From NCBI GenBank assembly GCA_937960435.1, contig CALGPN010000003.1, forward strand, positions 62,001-126,000: a stretch of 64,000 nt of DNA, in the 5' to 3' direction. A program made the translations under genes and the position numbers. Positions 37,533-48,143 of the stretch are shown here, in pieces. Source of the stretch: an uncultured Desulfosoma sp. GTDB lineage: Bacteria > Desulfobacterota > Syntrophobacteria > Syntrophobacterales > DSM-9756. Numbering within the stretch: the stretch's first letter is position 1; every line of letters begins with the position of its first letter. The notes under the pieces are model-generated. The model was not told the origin of the DNA, did no database searches, and was given only the letters and a program-made list of their open reading frames with translations.

Positions 37533-38783
37533 ATGAGCGTGTTTTTTCGGCAACGATTTTTTTCGAAATGTCCGAAAAGGTTCTTCATTTTGCTTGCATC
37601 CTTGGCGGCATACGGGGTGATCGTCACCGCCTGCCACGAAAAACCCTCGGCCAAGGGCCCACCTTCCCAAAGCATCGAGGGGGCCGTGACGATGGTGCAT
37701 GAGGAAAGAATTCCCGTGACCGTAGAACTTTCCGGCACCGTTCGCGCGGCGCATGTCTCCGTGCTGGCTTCGAAAGTGCCCGGCCGGATCATCTCCATCG
37801 ATGTTCGGGAAGGGGATCGCGTCCGCAAGGGACAGGTGCTGGCTCGTATCGATGATCGAGAGACGGCGGCGGGGGTGGCGCAGGCCGAAGCTTCCGTGCG
37901 TCAGGCGCGATTTGCCTTAGAGGAGGCGGAAAAAGCCCTCAAGATGGCCCAAGCCGAGGCGCGAGCCGCAGAAGCTCGGCGTCAGGTGGCTCAAGCTACT
38001 TATCGAAGGTTCCACGCCTTGTTGGCCAGGGAATCGGTGAGCCGGCAGGAATTCGATGAAATCAAAGCCAGGCATGAGTCCGCGGCGGCCGATGCGGATC
38101 GAGCCCGCCAATCCATCCAAGCCATGCAGGCCAAAAAGGAACAGGCTTTGGCCGCACTTGAGGCTGCGAAAGCCGCGTTGGAAGCTGCTTTAGCTCTCAA
38201 GGACTATACCGTTGTCAGAGCCCCCATGGACGCTTTGGTGACGTACAAACACGCCGAAGTGGGTCAAATGGCCACGCCGGCCCTTCCCCTGCTGACGGTG
38301 GAAGATTTCTCTGCCTATCGGCTGGAAGTTCCGGTTCCCCAAGAACTGCTTTCCGGGGTGCGGGTCGGAGAAACGGCGTTGGTGTTTGCGGAGCCGGATA
38401 AAGAGCCGTGGGCCGGGCGAGTGGTGGAAGTTCTTCCCTCCGTGGACCCTCAGACCCGATCCGGTCTGGTCAAGATCCAGCTGCCGGCACTCGAAGTGAA
38501 GGAGCGCGGTGTGCCGTGGCGGACCGGGACTTTCGCTCGAGCCCGTTTTGTCACGGGTTTTCGGGAAACCTTTTTGGTGCCGACGTCCGCTGTGGCGTCA
38601 CGGGGTCAATTGACGGGGGTTTATGTGGTGGATGAAAACCAAGTGTGCCGTTGGCGCTTGGTTCGCACGGGGCGCACCGTGGAAAACCGGGTGGAAATCC
38701 TCTCAGGGTTGCAGGACGGGGAACGGATCGTGGTTCGAATCGTGCCGGAACTGAAAGACGGCATCCGCATCATCGCCAACTGA
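37533..38783 (+). CDS. RND efflux periplasmic adaptor (membrane fusion lipoprotein)
   Basis: 416 residues. The leader ends in a lipobox VTAC (Cys at about 34), so it is lipid-anchored. The lipoyl-like domain has [27 protein letters not shown], split around a long Ala/Glu/Gln-rich coiled-coil hairpin (about 110-220). A beta-barrel and a membrane-proximal domain complete the MFP fold. It would join the RND pump to the TolC-like channel. Confidence 0.9.
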   Translation: MSVFFRQRFFSKCPKRFFILLASLAAYGVIVTACHEKPSAKGPPSQSIEGAVTMVHEERIPVTVELSGTVRAAHVSVLASKVPGRIISIDVREGDRVRKGQVLARIDDRETAAGVAQAEASVRQARFALEEAEKALKMAQAEARAAEARRQVAQATYRRFHALLARESVSRQEFDEIKARHESAAADADRARQSIQAMQAKKEQALAALEAAKAALEAALALKDYTVVRAPMDALVTYKHAEVGQMATPALPLLTVEDFSAYRLEVPVPQELLSGVRVGETALVFAEPDKEPWAGRVVEVLPSVDPQTRSGLVKIQLPALEVKERGVPWRTGTFARARFVTGFRETFLVPTSAVASRGQLTGVYVVDENQVCRWRLVRTGRTVENRVEILSGLQDGERIVVRIVPELKDGIRIIAN

Positions 38784-38793
38784 GAGTGCCTTC

Positions 38794-41700
38794 ATGACTA
38801 CCCCGCATTTGGGACTGGCCGGTCGCGTCGCGAAAGCCTTTATCGACTCCAAACTGACCCCTTTGGTCATTCTCGCTTCCTTGCTTTTGGGCATGGGGGC
38901 CGTGCTGCTGTTGCCTCGGGAAGAGGAACCGCAAATTGTGGTGCCCATGCTGGACATTTTCGTGTCCATGCCCGGGGCTTCGGCCAAGGAAGTGGAAGAG
39001 CGCATTACCAAGCCCATGGAAAAGCTTTTATGGGAAATTCCGGGGGTGGAATATATTTATTCCACGTCTTCTCCGGAACGTTCCTTTGTGGTGGTGCGCT
39101 TCAAGGTGGGGGAAGACGAGGAAAAGAGCATCGTTCGGCTCAACCAGAAGATGTTCGCCAATTTCGATCTGATTCCCCCCGGGGCCAGTCCCCCTTTGAT
39201 CAAGCCTCGCTCCATCGACGATGTGCCCATCTTGGCTTTGACCCTGTGGAGCGCCGAACTGGATTCGCTGGCGTTGCGCCGCCTTGCGGCTCAACTTCAT
39301 GACCATGTGAAGCAAGTGCCCAATGTCTCTGAAGTGCACATCATTGGGGGACAACGCCGTCAGATTCGAGTCCTTCCCGATCCGGCAAAAATGGCCGCTC
39401 ACGGAGTGGCCGCCGACGGGCTTCTGCACAGCCTGAGCGGGGCGAATCGGTCTTTGGCTTCGGGCCGAATGGTTTCCAACAACAGAGAAGTCCTTTTGGA
39501 AACCGGCGAGTTCCTGAGATCGGCGGAGGATGTGGCGGCACTGGTGGTGGCCGTCCATGGGGGGCGCCCGGTATACGTGAAGGATGTGGCCGACGTGGTT
39601 GACGGGCCTGAGGACCCGGCCGAGTACGTGTTTTTCGGAAGCGGCCCGGCCTTTCACGGGGAGCCTTCCCGGGAACTCCATCCGGCGGTGACCTTATCCA
39701 TTGCCAAACGCAAAGGGACCAACGCCATCGATGTGGCCCACGCCGTCTTGAAAAAGATCGAAACCCTCAAAGGCCGTCTGATTCCTGAAAACGTTCATGT
39801 GACGGTCTCGAGGGATTATGGGGAAACCGCTCGGGAAAAGTCCGATGAGCTCCTGTGGCACATGACCATCGCCGTCATTTCCGTAACCCTTTTGATTTTG
39901 CTTACCTTAGGGGTCCGGGAGTCCGCCATTGTGGCCATAGCCATTCCCGTGACCTTGGCGCTCACTTTGACAGTGTTTTACCTCGGCGGCTACACCCTCA
40001 ACCGAGTCACGCTTTTTGCGTTGATTTTTTCCATCGGCATTTTGGTCGATGACGCCATTGTGGTGGTGGAAAACGTGGTGCGCCACTACCGCATGCCGCA
40101 CAACCATGGTCGCAATCCTCTGGATGTGGCCGTGGAAGCTACGGCCGAGGTGGGAAATCCCACGATCCTGGCCACCTTCGCGGTGATTGCGGCGATTTTA
40201 CCCATGGCCTTTGTCCGCGGCCTGATGGGTCCTTACATGCGCCCCATTCCGGTCGGGGCCACGGCAGCCATGCTGTTTTCGTTGGCCGTGGCCTTCGTGG
40301 TGACGCCGTGGGCCAGCGTGCGCCTGATTCGTGCGGAGGCCGAGGCCAAGCATGAAGCCGAAGGGTGGACCACCCGTCTTTATCGCCGTGTCATGCGTCC
40401 TTTGATCCACCATCCCTTATGGCGCACCGGGTTTTTGGTTTTTGTCGTAGTGTTGCTTTTGGGGGCCATGAGCCTTGTGGCTTTCAAGGCCGTGCGGGTA
40501 AAGATGCTGCCCTTCGATAACAAGAGCGAATTCCAGGTGGTTATCGACATGCCTGAAGGGAGCACTTTGGAACAAACGGCCGCGGCCACGCGGCACATGG
40601 CTCAAGTCATCGCCGAGGCGCCGGAAACCACCCACTACCAGCTTTATATCGGCACAGCGGCGCCGCACAATTTCAACGGGCTAGTGCGGCACTATTTTCT
40701 GCGCCGAGGTCCCACGGTGGCCGACATTCAGGTGAACCTGGTGCCCAAAGGGGACCGAAAAGATCAAAGCCATGATATCGCCAAAAGGCTGCGGCCGGCC
40801 ATTCAGGAGATTGCTCGGCTCTACGGGGCCGATGTGAAGATCGCCGAAATTCCTCCGGGCCCTCCGGTGCTTCAGACTCTGGTGGCGGAAATCTACGGCC
40901 CGGAAGAAGCCGGCCGATTGGCCGTGGCGCGACAGGTGAAAGAGATCTTTGAAAAAACCGACGGTGTAGTGGATGTGGATTGGTATGTGGAAGACGACCA
41001 ACCCAAGTTCGTTCTCAAGGTCGACAAGGAAAAAGCCGCTTTGAACGGGATCTCGACGGGGACGATCGTCGAGAGTGTCACGGCCCTGGTGCAGGGGCGC
41101 GGGGTCGGGTTGGCTCATCTTCCTGAAGAAAAAGAGGACGTGCCCATCTGGGTGCAGCTTCCATTGGCCTTGCGATCGCGCCTGGACGATTTGCTGAGCC
41201 TGAAAGTGCAGGGCGCTGGCGGTTCGTTGGTTCCCTTGTCGACGCTGGTTCAGGTTCGGGAAGTGGTCGAGGACCGAAGTATCTATCATAAAAACCTCAT
41301 GCCTGTGGTCTATGTCACGGGCGATGTGGCGGGAAGCGAAGAAAGTCCCGTCTACGCCATTCTCAAGATGAACAAGGCTCTGGACAAGCTGGTGGTGCCG
41401 GAGGGGTATCGTCTGGAACGGTACGTGGCGAGCCTTCCTTCTACGACGGAGCGCTACGCCATGAAGTGGGACGGGGAATGGCACATCACCTATGAGGTGT
41501 TTCGGGATTTGGGAATCGCCTTCGCGGCGGTTTTGGTCTTGATCTACGTTTTGGTGGTGGGATGGTTTGAATCCTTTCTGACGCCCTTGACCATCATGGC
41601 CGCCATTCCCTTTTCGCTGGTGGGGATTCTTCCGGCCCACGGGCTTTTCGGCATCTTTTTCACCGCCACATCCATGATTGGCTTTATTGCCGGAGCCGGC

Positions 41701-41982
41701 ATCGTGGTGCGCAATTCCATCATCCTCGTCGATTTTGTGGAGCTGCGGCTCAAGGAAGGCATGCCTCTGGAAGATGCCGTGGTGGATGCCGGAGCGGTGC
41801 GCTTTCGGCCCATGGTCCTCACGGCTGCGTCCTTGATCGTTGGCGCCGCCCCCATGCTTCTGGATCCCATTTTTCAGGGGCTGGCCCTTGCCCTCATGTC
41901 CGGGGAAGTGGCTTCCTTGCTCTTGTCCCGGGTGGCCGTGCCCATTCTCTATTTCCTGAGTCGGCGCAGGGTGAGGCTGTAA
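38794..41982 (+). CDS. RND efflux pump permease
   Basis: A 1062-residue inner-membrane transporter. One TM lies near the N-terminus, a first periplasmic loop follows ([20 protein letters not shown]), then a helix bundle with [18 protein letters not shown], the RND signature in TM4. The second half repeats the pattern, with [20 protein letters not shown]. The sequence is nearer to the drug/solvent exporters than to heavy-metal CzcA, but the substrate is unknown. Last gene of the three-gene efflux operon. Confidence 0.92.
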   Translation: MTTPHLGLAGRVAKAFIDSKLTPLVILASLLLGMGAVLLLPREEEPQIVVPMLDIFVSMPGASAKEVEERITKPMEKLLWEIPGVEYIYSTSSPERSFVVVRFKVGEDEEKSIVRLNQKMFANFDLIPPGASPPLIKPRSIDDVPILALTLWSAELDSLALRRLAAQLHDHVKQVPNVSEVHIIGGQRRQIRVLPDPAKMAAHGVAADGLLHSLSGANRSLASGRMVSNNREVLLETGEFLRSAEDVAALVVAVHGGRPVYVKDVADVVDGPEDPAEYVFFGSGPAFHGEPSRELHPAVTLSIAKRKGTNAIDVAHAVLKKIETLKGRLIPENVHVTVSRDYGETAREKSDELLWHMTIAVISVTLLILLTLGVRESAIVAIAIPVTLALTLTVFYLGGYTLNRVTLFALIFSIGILVDDAIVVVENVVRHYRMPHNHGRNPLDVAVEATAEVGNPTILATFAVIAAILPMAFVRGLMGPYMRPIPVGATAAMLFSLAVAFVVTPWASVRLIRAEAEAKHEAEGWTTRLYRRVMRPLIHHPLWRTGFLVFVVVLLLGAMSLVAFKAVRVKMLPFDNKSEFQVVIDMPEGSTLEQTAAATRHMAQVIAEAPETTHYQLYIGTAAPHNFNGLVRHYFLRRGPTVADIQVNLVPKGDRKDQSHDIAKRLRPAIQEIARLYGADVKIAEIPPGPPVLQTLVAEIYGPEEAGRLAVARQVKEIFEKTDGVVDVDWYVEDDQPKFVLKVDKEKAALNGISTGTIVESVTALVQGRGVGLAHLPEEKEDVPIWVQLPLALRSRLDDLLSLKVQGAGGSLVPLSTLVQVREVVEDRSIYHKNLMPVVYVTGDVAGSEESPVYAILKMNKALDKLVVPEGYRLERYVASLPSTTERYAMKWDGEWHITYEVFRDLGIAFAAVLVLIYVLVVGWFESFLTPLTIMAAIPFSLVGILPAHGLFGIFFTATSMIGFIAGAGIVVRNSIILVDFVELRLKEGMPLEDAVVDAGAVRFRPMVLTAASLIVGAAPMLLDPIFQGLALALMSGEVASLLLSRVAVPILYFLSRRRVRL

Positions 41983-42437
41983 AAAATTCGTCCAAGGCCT
42001 CCCCATGGCCGCCGTTGCGGACTGGGTGACTGGTTTTGAAACGCTTCCGGCTGGAATTTAATGAAGCGTTTCATCGCTCAGTACACTTTCCGAACCGGAC
42101 TCAACGCTGCGCAATCCGTGCCTGAGCTTGGCGCCAACCGGGTTGGTGCGACCGACGAGCCCCTTTCCCCGAATCTCACAGCAACCGCTTGAAGTGCGGC
42201 AACATTGGCCTGGAATGGGGTGAAGAGGCTTGGAATCCTTGGGGCAAACTTGGGCGCTCGGACCTGACCAATACCAATAAAGGCAATTTTCGCTTCGAGA
42301 TCACCCTTTCCACCGAGTATGCGCTTGAACGGCGTTTCGTCCATTGGGACCGCTTGTTGCGGTCGTGTCCACGGGTTCGCGGGGCCCATGAGTTTTTGCA
42401 AAAGACCATGGGCCTAGCCATCATTGGTTACGTTTGA
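41983..42437. other. Intergenic region after the efflux operon
   Basis: 455 bases. Contains a strong inverted repeat at 42037-42073 and then several overlapping short frames on both strands, none of which I recognise. It may be decayed coding sequence. It leads into the AT-rich flavin reductase gene. Confidence 0.4.
42037..42073. repeat. Inverted repeat, possible terminator of the efflux operon
   Basis: Arms TGAAACGCTTC and GAAGCGTTTCA (11 bp, perfect) around a 15-base loop, 55 bases after the RND stop. There is no T-run on either side, so it may be a factor-assisted terminator or the trace of an element end. Confidence 0.45.
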
Positions 42438-42998
42438 TTATTTTAAGGTCTTTCCGACATTCCATGCTTTTCCGAGATTTTCACCGACCGACCAGTAATG
42501 GTTGTCGGGCATTGTCAATGTGAAAGGCTGTATTTTTTTAATATCCAGCATGTTGTTGGACATGTACTTCTCTTCTGTAAAAACCTCTCTCGGCTCCCCT
42601 ATGTAGAGAGTATTAAAGGGAAGCTTAACTGTTTCATGTAAAGTTAGTGAAATACAGATCGGACATTCTTCGATCAACGGCGCGTTGGTCAATTCACCAT
42701 AGAAGACGTTAAAGACTCGAGATTTGTCTGTTTTACTTCCCGAAACCAAACCGCAATAATCGGTTTTCTCTATTAAAGAGACATCGGGAATATTAATGCT
42801 GAATTCCTTATTTTCCTCAATCCCTTTATTTGTGTAATGGGGTCCCAATGCTACTGCGAACAAAGGAGGCTTGTAATTGACTCTTGACACCCAAGCGACT
42901 GCCATAAAATTTGCTTTTCCTTCAACAACAGACCCTACCAACACCATGGGCATTGGATATAGAAAAGAAGACGTTCTATCGATTTTAATTTTTTTCAT
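42438..42998 (-). CDS. Flavin reductase-like (flavoredoxin-type) protein, AT-rich
   Basis: A 186-residue FMN-binding split-barrel protein. Family motifs are LYPMPMVLVGSVVEGKANFM, AVALGPHYTNKGIEENKEFS and KTDYCGLVSGSKTDKS. Relatives bind FMN and act as flavoredoxins or NAD(P)H:flavin reductases, mostly in anaerobes. AAAGGAG precedes the ATG. Base and codon use are clearly AT-richer than in every neighbour (many AAA, ATT, TTA codons), and it sits alone in a gene-poor patch, so recent transfer is likely. Confidence 0.85.
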   Translation of the reverse strand: MKKIKIDRTSSFLYPMPMVLVGSVVEGKANFMAVAWVSRVNYKPPLFAVALGPHYTNKGIEENKEFSINIPDVSLIEKTDYCGLVSGSKTDKSRVFNVFYGELTNAPLIEECPICISLTLHETVKLPFNTLYIGEPREVFTEEKYMSNNMLDIKKIQPFTLTMPDNHYWSVGENLGKAWNVGKTLK

Positions 42999-44154
42999 AA
43001 TGTTTTCTCCTTTGTTTCACAATAATTATGGCGGAATGTGTCAACGACTTTATGACATCTGGTTCAGAAACAGACAGCGGCCGTTGTTGAAAAGCGTGGC
43101 GGAAATCTCCTGGGTGGCCTCGTCCAGGAGCCGGTCGCTGGGCATGAGCCCCGAAATCTCCTTTTATTCTTCAGAGCTGAGGGGCCGTGAAGAAGGTGGG
43201 TCTCCTCGGGCAGATTCAGGCCCGGCATTTGGGAGTCTTTTTGGGGTCCTACATAATGAGCTCGATTCCTTTCAAGCGCTTCTCCAAGCGTTGATTATCC
43301 GTGCGCAGCCTGCCCCCCACCAAGAGATTCGGTAGGATAGCTTTCCGTCCTCGTCCAGCGGGCGTCAGTCCTCTGAAGATGCCCTTATCAGGCCCGCGGC
43401 GTCAAGGGGTCAAATTCGAGAATAAAAAAGTCCTCCTTGGTGTGGAAGCCTTTCCAGGCTGCCGGGCTCAGAAAAGCTTCAAAAGGGCTTGAGGAAGCAC
43501 CGGTTGTCTTTCGCGGCGAACTTACGCCGTGGGGAGTTCTCCAAATCTTAAGGCTCGGGCGTGCCACTCGCCCTGAGGTTTTCCTCGGATCGGCAAGTGT
43601 GCCTCTCTCACCATCAGGATGCCCGAACCCCGTGAGCCATCAGGGCTCCGTGAAGCCTCTTCCATGCCGGCTTCTTCCCGCATGCTCGACAATCATCGAG
43701 CCAAAGGGGAGGTCTCTCGGTCACATTGGCACAGAGGGACACGCAGGGGAAAACGGCACAATTGTTGGGCCGTCGGCAATCAAAACCGTGCGGTTTGTGA
43801 CGGACTCAGCCTTTTGCCTGCCACTCGTTGCCTAATGACGCCGCCCCAATCGCTGTCCCCAAGGCCGTTTTCTCGGGCTCCAGTGCTCGGGCGAGGCTTT
43901 TCGGCACCAAATTTCTTTACTTGTATGGAGCGCAGGAGCCGGCGTGTTTTCAAAACCCAACGCCCATCCCCGCATGAGAGCGATAAATTTCTTGGCGTTC
44001 GGCGCTGAGGCGGACGCAAAAGGTCCTGTCCGCATGGTAGCCGAAAAGAGGCTGCCTCCGGGACCCGGCCGTAACCGTCGAAGTCAATTTTCGGGATCGC
44101 CGCATGGGCGCAGTGCTCAAAGTCGCCGGAGGGGCCGGGCTTTTCTCAGATCGC
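42999..44154. other. Gene-poor region of 1.15 kb
   Basis: No frame here has a recognisable product. The longest (plus strand 43437-43835, 132 codons; 43619-44008) lack good ribosome sites and overlap each other. A 31-codon minus-strand frame at 43050-43145 follows AAAAGGAG at a long distance and is the best small candidate. The composition returns to high GC after about 43100. It may be decayed genes left beside the transferred flavin reductase. Confidence 0.45.
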
Positions 44155-45267
44155 TTACAAAAAGTTTTCCACGGGGACATATTCCAGCCCGAAGGCTTCG
44201 GCGACCCCGGGATGCGTGACCGCGCCATGGACGACGTTGGCCCCTTTGGCGATTTCAGGGTTTTCTTTCATGGCCCGTCGCCACCCCTTATCGGCGATTT
44301 CCAGGGCGTAGGGGAGTGTGGCGTTTGTCAGGGCCAAAGTCGACGTCTTGGGGACAGCTCCCGGCATGTTGGCGACACAATAATGGACCACCCCATCCAC
44401 AGTATAGATCGGGTTTTTGTGGGTCGTCGGTCTGGAGGTCTCGAAGCAGCCCCCTTGATCGATGGCCACATCGATGAGGACGGCCCCTTCTTTCATGGTG
44501 GCGAGCATATCTCGCGTGACAAGCTTGGGGGCTTTGGCTCCCGGGATAAGCACACCGCCGATGACTACGTCCGCTTTTTTTACCAGTTCGCGTACGGCTG
44601 CGGGCGACGAAGCGAGAAGGAAGCAGTTTCGGGGCATGATGTCGCTAAGATAACGCAGACGTTCCAGACTCTTGTCGAGGACGAAGACCTTGGCGCCCAG
44701 GCCGCAGGCCATCTTGGCCGCATTGGTTCCCACAACTCCGCCTCCGATAATGACCACGGTCGCGGGTTCCACCCCCGGCACTCCGGCAAGAAGAATCCCT
44801 TGGCCGCCGTAAGTCCTTTCCAAGTATTTGGCGGCCTGCTGAATAGCCATCCGCCCCGCCACTTCACTCATGGGGATGAGTAAAGGCAATGTGCCGTCGG
44901 CCTTTTGAATGGTTTCATAGGCGATATTGACCGACCGGCGTTCCATGAGCACCCGGGTGAGCGCTTCATTGGCGGCCAAATGCAGGTATGTAAAAATGAT
45001 TTGGTCCGCTCGGATGAGGTCGTATTCCGGAGGCAGGGGCTCTTTAACGTGCAGAATCATATCGGCGCGTTCGTATATCTCCCGAGGTGAGTCGACAACG
45101 TGGGCGCCGGCGAGACGGTAGGCGTCATCAGAAAAGCCGCTGCCCGTTCCCGCCTGGGTTTCGACAAGGACCGTATGCCCGTGATGAACAGCCACTTCCA
45201 CCCCGGTGGGGGTCATGGCCACCCGGTTTTCTTCCTCTTTGATTTCTTTGAGAACCCCAATGATCAT
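44155..45267 (-). CDS. ald: Alanine dehydrogenase
   Basis: A 370-residue NAD-dependent enzyme converting alanine to pyruvate and ammonia, or the reverse. It begins MIIGVLKEIKEEENRVAMTP, the pyruvate-binding start. HVKEPLPPEYDLI follows, then the NAD fold VVIIGGGVVGTNAAKMACGL, and DVAIDQGGCFETSRPTTH. Length is typical. The ATG overlaps the lipA stop (ATGA), so it is translated with lipB-lipA. The longer frame up to 45408 lies inside lipA. Confidence 0.95.
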   Translation of the reverse strand: MIIGVLKEIKEEENRVAMTPTGVEVAVHHGHTVLVETQAGTGSGFSDDAYRLAGAHVVDSPREIYERADMILHVKEPLPPEYDLIRADQIIFTYLHLAANEALTRVLMERRSVNIAYETIQKADGTLPLLIPMSEVAGRMAIQQAAKYLERTYGGQGILLAGVPGVEPATVVIIGGGVVGTNAAKMACGLGAKVFVLDKSLERLRYLSDIMPRNCFLLASSPAAVRELVKKADVVIGGVLIPGAKAPKLVTRDMLATMKEGAVLIDVAIDQGGCFETSRPTTHKNPIYTVDGVVHYCVANMPGAVPKTSTLALTNATLPYALEIADKGWRRAMKENPEIAKGANVVHGAVTHPGVAEAFGLEYVPVENFL

Positions 45268-46196
45268 CGGATTCCACTCCCTTTCTCTGTCTCGAATGAT
45301 TGTCGACTCGAGAGATTCCGGTAAAGCTGATGGGCCCGATAGGAACTGCGGACCCAAGGTCCGCTGACCACTTGGCGAAAGCCCAAAGTCATGGCTTTTT
45401 CCCGCCACGCCTGGAATTCTTCAGGGGGAACATAGCGGACCACGGGGAGAAGATGGGCGGCGGGCCGCAAGTATTGGCCGAGGGTCAGAAGCGTACACCC
45501 TGAGGCCAAAAGATCGTCGAGCGTATGCAAGATTTCGTCGTCCGTTTCCCCGAGTCCCAACATGATGCCTGATTTGACAGGGATATTCCATGCCGAAGCG
45601 GATCGAAGCAGGGATAATGATCTGCGGTAATCGGCGCCGGGACGTACCCTGGCGTAAAGGCGGGGGACCGTTTCCACGTTGTGGTTGAAAACGCTGGGGG
45701 CAGCTCGGAGCACCGTTTCGAGAGACGACGCCCTGCCTTGGAAATCCGGCACGAGAACCTCCACCTCCGTGAAGGGCGCCGCCCTGCGGATCGCCTCGAT
45801 GGTTTCGGCGAAGACCGAGGCGCCTCCATCGGAAAGATCGTCGCGTGTTACGGATGTGACCACGGCATAGCGAAGACCTAAGGCAGAAACGGCTCGAGCG
45901 ATGCGGTTCGGTTCGTCCGGATCGGATGGAGCCGGCGCACCGTGACTGACCGCACAAAAGTTGCACCGGCGTGTGCACTGGTTCCCCAGGATGAGGAACG
46001 TGGCTGTTTTTTGAGAAAAGCATTCCCATTGGTTGGGGCACCGGGCCTCTTGGCATACGGTGTGGATCCTCCCGTGGCGCAAAAGAGCACGGACTTCGTG
46101 GTAGGGTTCCGAGAAGATAAGGCGCTTGCGAAGCCATGGCGGTTTGCCTTGCATTGAGGCGGCTGCTGGATCAGAAATGGGCATGGGCTTTGCCAT
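45264..46196 (-). CDS. lipA: Lipoyl synthase (radical SAM)
   Basis: About 310 residues. Auxiliary cluster ligands CQEARCPNQWEC (CX4CX5C), the radical SAM motif CTRRCNFC (CX3CX2C), and the C-terminal VRSSYRAHQ whose Ser completes the auxiliary cluster. It inserts two sulfurs into octanoyl groups on lipoyl domains. ATG 46196 overlaps the lipB end by 26 bases; ATG 46184 is an alternative. The partner lipB is immediately upstream. Confidence 0.94.
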   Translation of the reverse strand: MAKPMPISDPAAASMQGKPPWLRKRLIFSEPYHEVRALLRHGRIHTVCQEARCPNQWECFSQKTATFLILGNQCTRRCNFCAVSHGAPAPSDPDEPNRIARAVSALGLRYAVVTSVTRDDLSDGGASVFAETIEAIRRAAPFTEVEVLVPDFQGRASSLETVLRAAPSVFNHNVETVPRLYARVRPGADYRRSLSLLRSASAWNIPVKSGIMLGLGETDDEILHTLDDLLASGCTLLTLGQYLRPAAHLLPVVRYVPPEEFQAWREKAMTLGFRQVVSGPWVRSSYRAHQLYRNLSSRQSFETEKGSGIR

Positions 46197-46878
46197 CCGC
46201 TTCTGTAAGGAGGATCTCCAGGGAGGTCGGGTCCAGTTGAAGCTGAAGAACGGCCTCCGCGCTGGCAACAAAAACTTTTTTCACTTCATTCATAAATAGC
46301 ACGGAATGCGTCTCGAAAGCGAGCGATGTCATGGCGACATCGGAAAGGCCGCAGGGGCGGATCCATTGAAACGGCTCCAGGGCGTTGTTCACGTTGAGGG
46401 CCAATCCGTGAAAAGAGATGCCGTGGCGGACGGCGATGCCGAGACTTCCCAGCTTTTTGTCGCCTACCCAAACGCCGCGGCTGCGGGGATTTCGGCAGGC
46501 ATCGACACCGAAATGGCGGGCGGTGCGGATCATCACCTCTTCCAGGGCGTTGACCCAATCCACTACCTTCCAGCCAGCCGAAGGGAGGTGGACCAGGGGA
46601 TAAGCGACCAGTTGCCCGGGCCCGTGGTAGGTCACCGATCCGCCTCGTTCCACGGCAAACACGGCGATCCCTTGATTCTCAAGGAATTCTCGGGACACGC
46701 GAAGATGCTCCGCTCCGCTGCGGCGCCCGTAGGTCAAGACGGGAAAATGTTCGACAAGGAAAAACACGTCTCGATCCAGAAGGGCATCACGGCGCAGAGC
46801 CAGGCAACGGTGTTGCAGGGCCAAGGCGGCCTTGTAATCCAGAAGGCCCAGATCCACAAGCCGACATGAACGGGCCAT
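46171..46878 (-). CDS. lipB: Octanoyl-[acyl carrier protein]:protein octanoyltransferase
   Basis: 235 residues. Transfers octanoate from ACP to lipoyl domains. Signature RGGSVTYHGPGQLVAYPLV, the catalytic Lys in GDKKLGSLGIAVR and the catalytic Cys in WIRPCGLSDVAMTS. GAAGGAA precedes the ATG. First gene of lipB-lipA-ald, beginning 23 bases after the palindrome that ends the dsr operon. Confidence 0.94.
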   Translation of the reverse strand: MARSCRLVDLGLLDYKAALALQHRCLALRRDALLDRDVFFLVEHFPVLTYGRRSGAEHLRVSREFLENQGIAVFAVERGGSVTYHGPGQLVAYPLVHLPSAGWKVVDWVNALEEVMIRTARHFGVDACRNPRSRGVWVGDKKLGSLGIAVRHGISFHGLALNVNNALEPFQWIRPCGLSDVAMTSLAFETHSVLFMNEVKKVFVASAEAVLQLQLDPTSLEILLTEADGKAHAHF

Positions 46879-46900
46879 ATGTGTTCCTTCGGCAAGAGAC

Positions 46901-46930
46901 AGTAAAGGCGCGGCATGCCGCGCCTTTACT
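46901..46930 (-). terminator. Perfect 30-bp palindrome after dsrP, probable terminator
   Basis: The sequence from AGTAAAGGCGCGGCA is followed directly by its exact reverse complement, giving a 15-bp GC-rich stem whose 3' arm contains TTT. It lies between the dsrP stop and the lipB start and should separate the two operons on the minus strand. A long T-run is missing. Confidence 0.65.
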
Positions 46931-46973
46931 CAAATAACGAGAAATTCGTGAAAAGGAAACGATTCGATCGGCC

Positions 46974-48131
46974 CTAGGCCCGGATTTCCTCCTTGACGCC
47001 GATGGCGACCTTGTAAAGGATAGCCATGATCAAGAATCCGGTGGCCCAAACCCCCAGAGTGATGGCCAGCTCAGGAACCGTCGGGATGTAAGGGGTCACT
47101 TTATCGAACACGTTGGGAATAAAGCCGGTGACCACCAAGCCGACGCCTTTTTCGAGATAAAGCCCAAAGAAAACGGTGATGCAGGCGATCTTCAGAAGCT
47201 TCTCGTTGTTTCGGAACTGGGGCGGGATGAGCAAGATCAGGGCCGTCACCGAAAGGATCACCGAAAGCCACATAAACGGCACCAGTTCGGCGTGTCCTTC
47301 ATAGCCGGCAAACTGGTAAATGAAACCGTGCATATGCCCGGGAATCTTGCTGTAGAACGCCGTAAAAACTTCCAGGAGCAGGAAGAAAACGCTGGTGATC
47401 ATGGCATAGGTGACAATCTTGGAAAGCTTCTCGATGGCCGCCGTCCCCGGATCGAAGTTGGTGCGCTTGCGAATGAGGAAGCTCAACAGGATCAAAAGGG
47501 ACGGACCGGAGGCGAAGGCCGAAGCGAGAAAGCGGGCGGCCATGATGGCCGTGAGCCAGAAGTGACGGCCCGGAAGACCGGCGTACAAAAAGGCCGTGAC
47601 CGTGTGAATGCTCACAGCCCAGGGGATCGAAACGTAAATCAGGGGTTTGACCCATTTAGGCGGGGGCATTTCCTTGCGTTCCGCGCTGAGCACCGTCCAG
47701 CCGATGACGGCATTCAGGAACAAATAGCCGTTCAAGACCACCATGTCCCAAAAGAGAATGGAGTTCGGTGTCGGGTGAAGCAAAACGTTTAGGAGGCGCA
47801 TGGGTTGGCCGAGATCCACGACGATGAACAAAAGACACATGGTGACGGCACTGACCGCCAGGAACTCCCCGAGGATGGTGATGCGGCCGAATTCCTTCAC
47901 ATGGTGCAGATAATACGGGAGAACCACCATCACGGCCGAAGCGGCGACCCCGACGAGGAAGGTGAACTGGGCGATGTAAAAGCCCCAGGACACATCGCGG
48001 CTCATGCCGGTTATTCTTAGGCCTTGGTTGAGCTGGAGCATGAAGCAGGCAAAGCCGATCCCCGAAAGGATCGCCAAGCCCAGCAGGAGGCTCCAGTACT
48101 TCTGTCCGCCTTTGAGTGCTTTTTCAAGCAT
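46974..48131 (-). CDS. dsrP: Sulfite reduction complex membrane subunit DsrP
   Basis: A 385-residue NrfD-family protein with about ten membrane segments (first at about 13-35). It is the menaquinone-interacting subunit of DsrMKJOP, which links the quinone pool to DsrC trisulfide reduction. GAGGGG precedes the ATG. It is the last of five dsr genes and ends 44 bases before the palindromic terminator. Confidence 0.92.
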   Translation of the reverse strand: MLEKALKGGQKYWSLLLGLAILSGIGFACFMLQLNQGLRITGMSRDVSWGFYIAQFTFLVGVAASAVMVVLPYYLHHVKEFGRITILGEFLAVSAVTMCLLFIVVDLGQPMRLLNVLLHPTPNSILFWDMVVLNGYLFLNAVIGWTVLSAERKEMPPPKWVKPLIYVSIPWAVSIHTVTAFLYAGLPGRHFWLTAIMAARFLASAFASGPSLLILLSFLIRKRTNFDPGTAAIEKLSKIVTYAMITSVFFLLLEVFTAFYSKIPGHMHGFIYQFAGYEGHAELVPFMWLSVILSVTALILLIPPQFRNNEKLLKIACITVFFGLYLEKGVGLVVTGFIPNVFDKVTPYIPTVPELAITLGVWATGFLIMAILYKVAIGVKEEIRA

Positions 48132-48143
48132 GTCGTCCCCTCA

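Noticed and set aside
40681-42006. A 441-codon minus-strand frame over the RND pump
   Set aside because: Shadow of the RND gene, His/Gln/Arg-rich, without motifs.
43437-44008. Plus-strand frames of 129-132 codons in the gene-poor region
   Set aside because: They overlap each other in different frames, lack ribosome sites and have no recognisable domain; I treat the region as non-coding or decayed.
46901-46930. Perfect 30-bp palindrome as an integration or recombination site
   Set aside because: It lies exactly after dsrP and before lipB on the same strand with GC-rich arms, which a terminator explains; no mobile gene is near.
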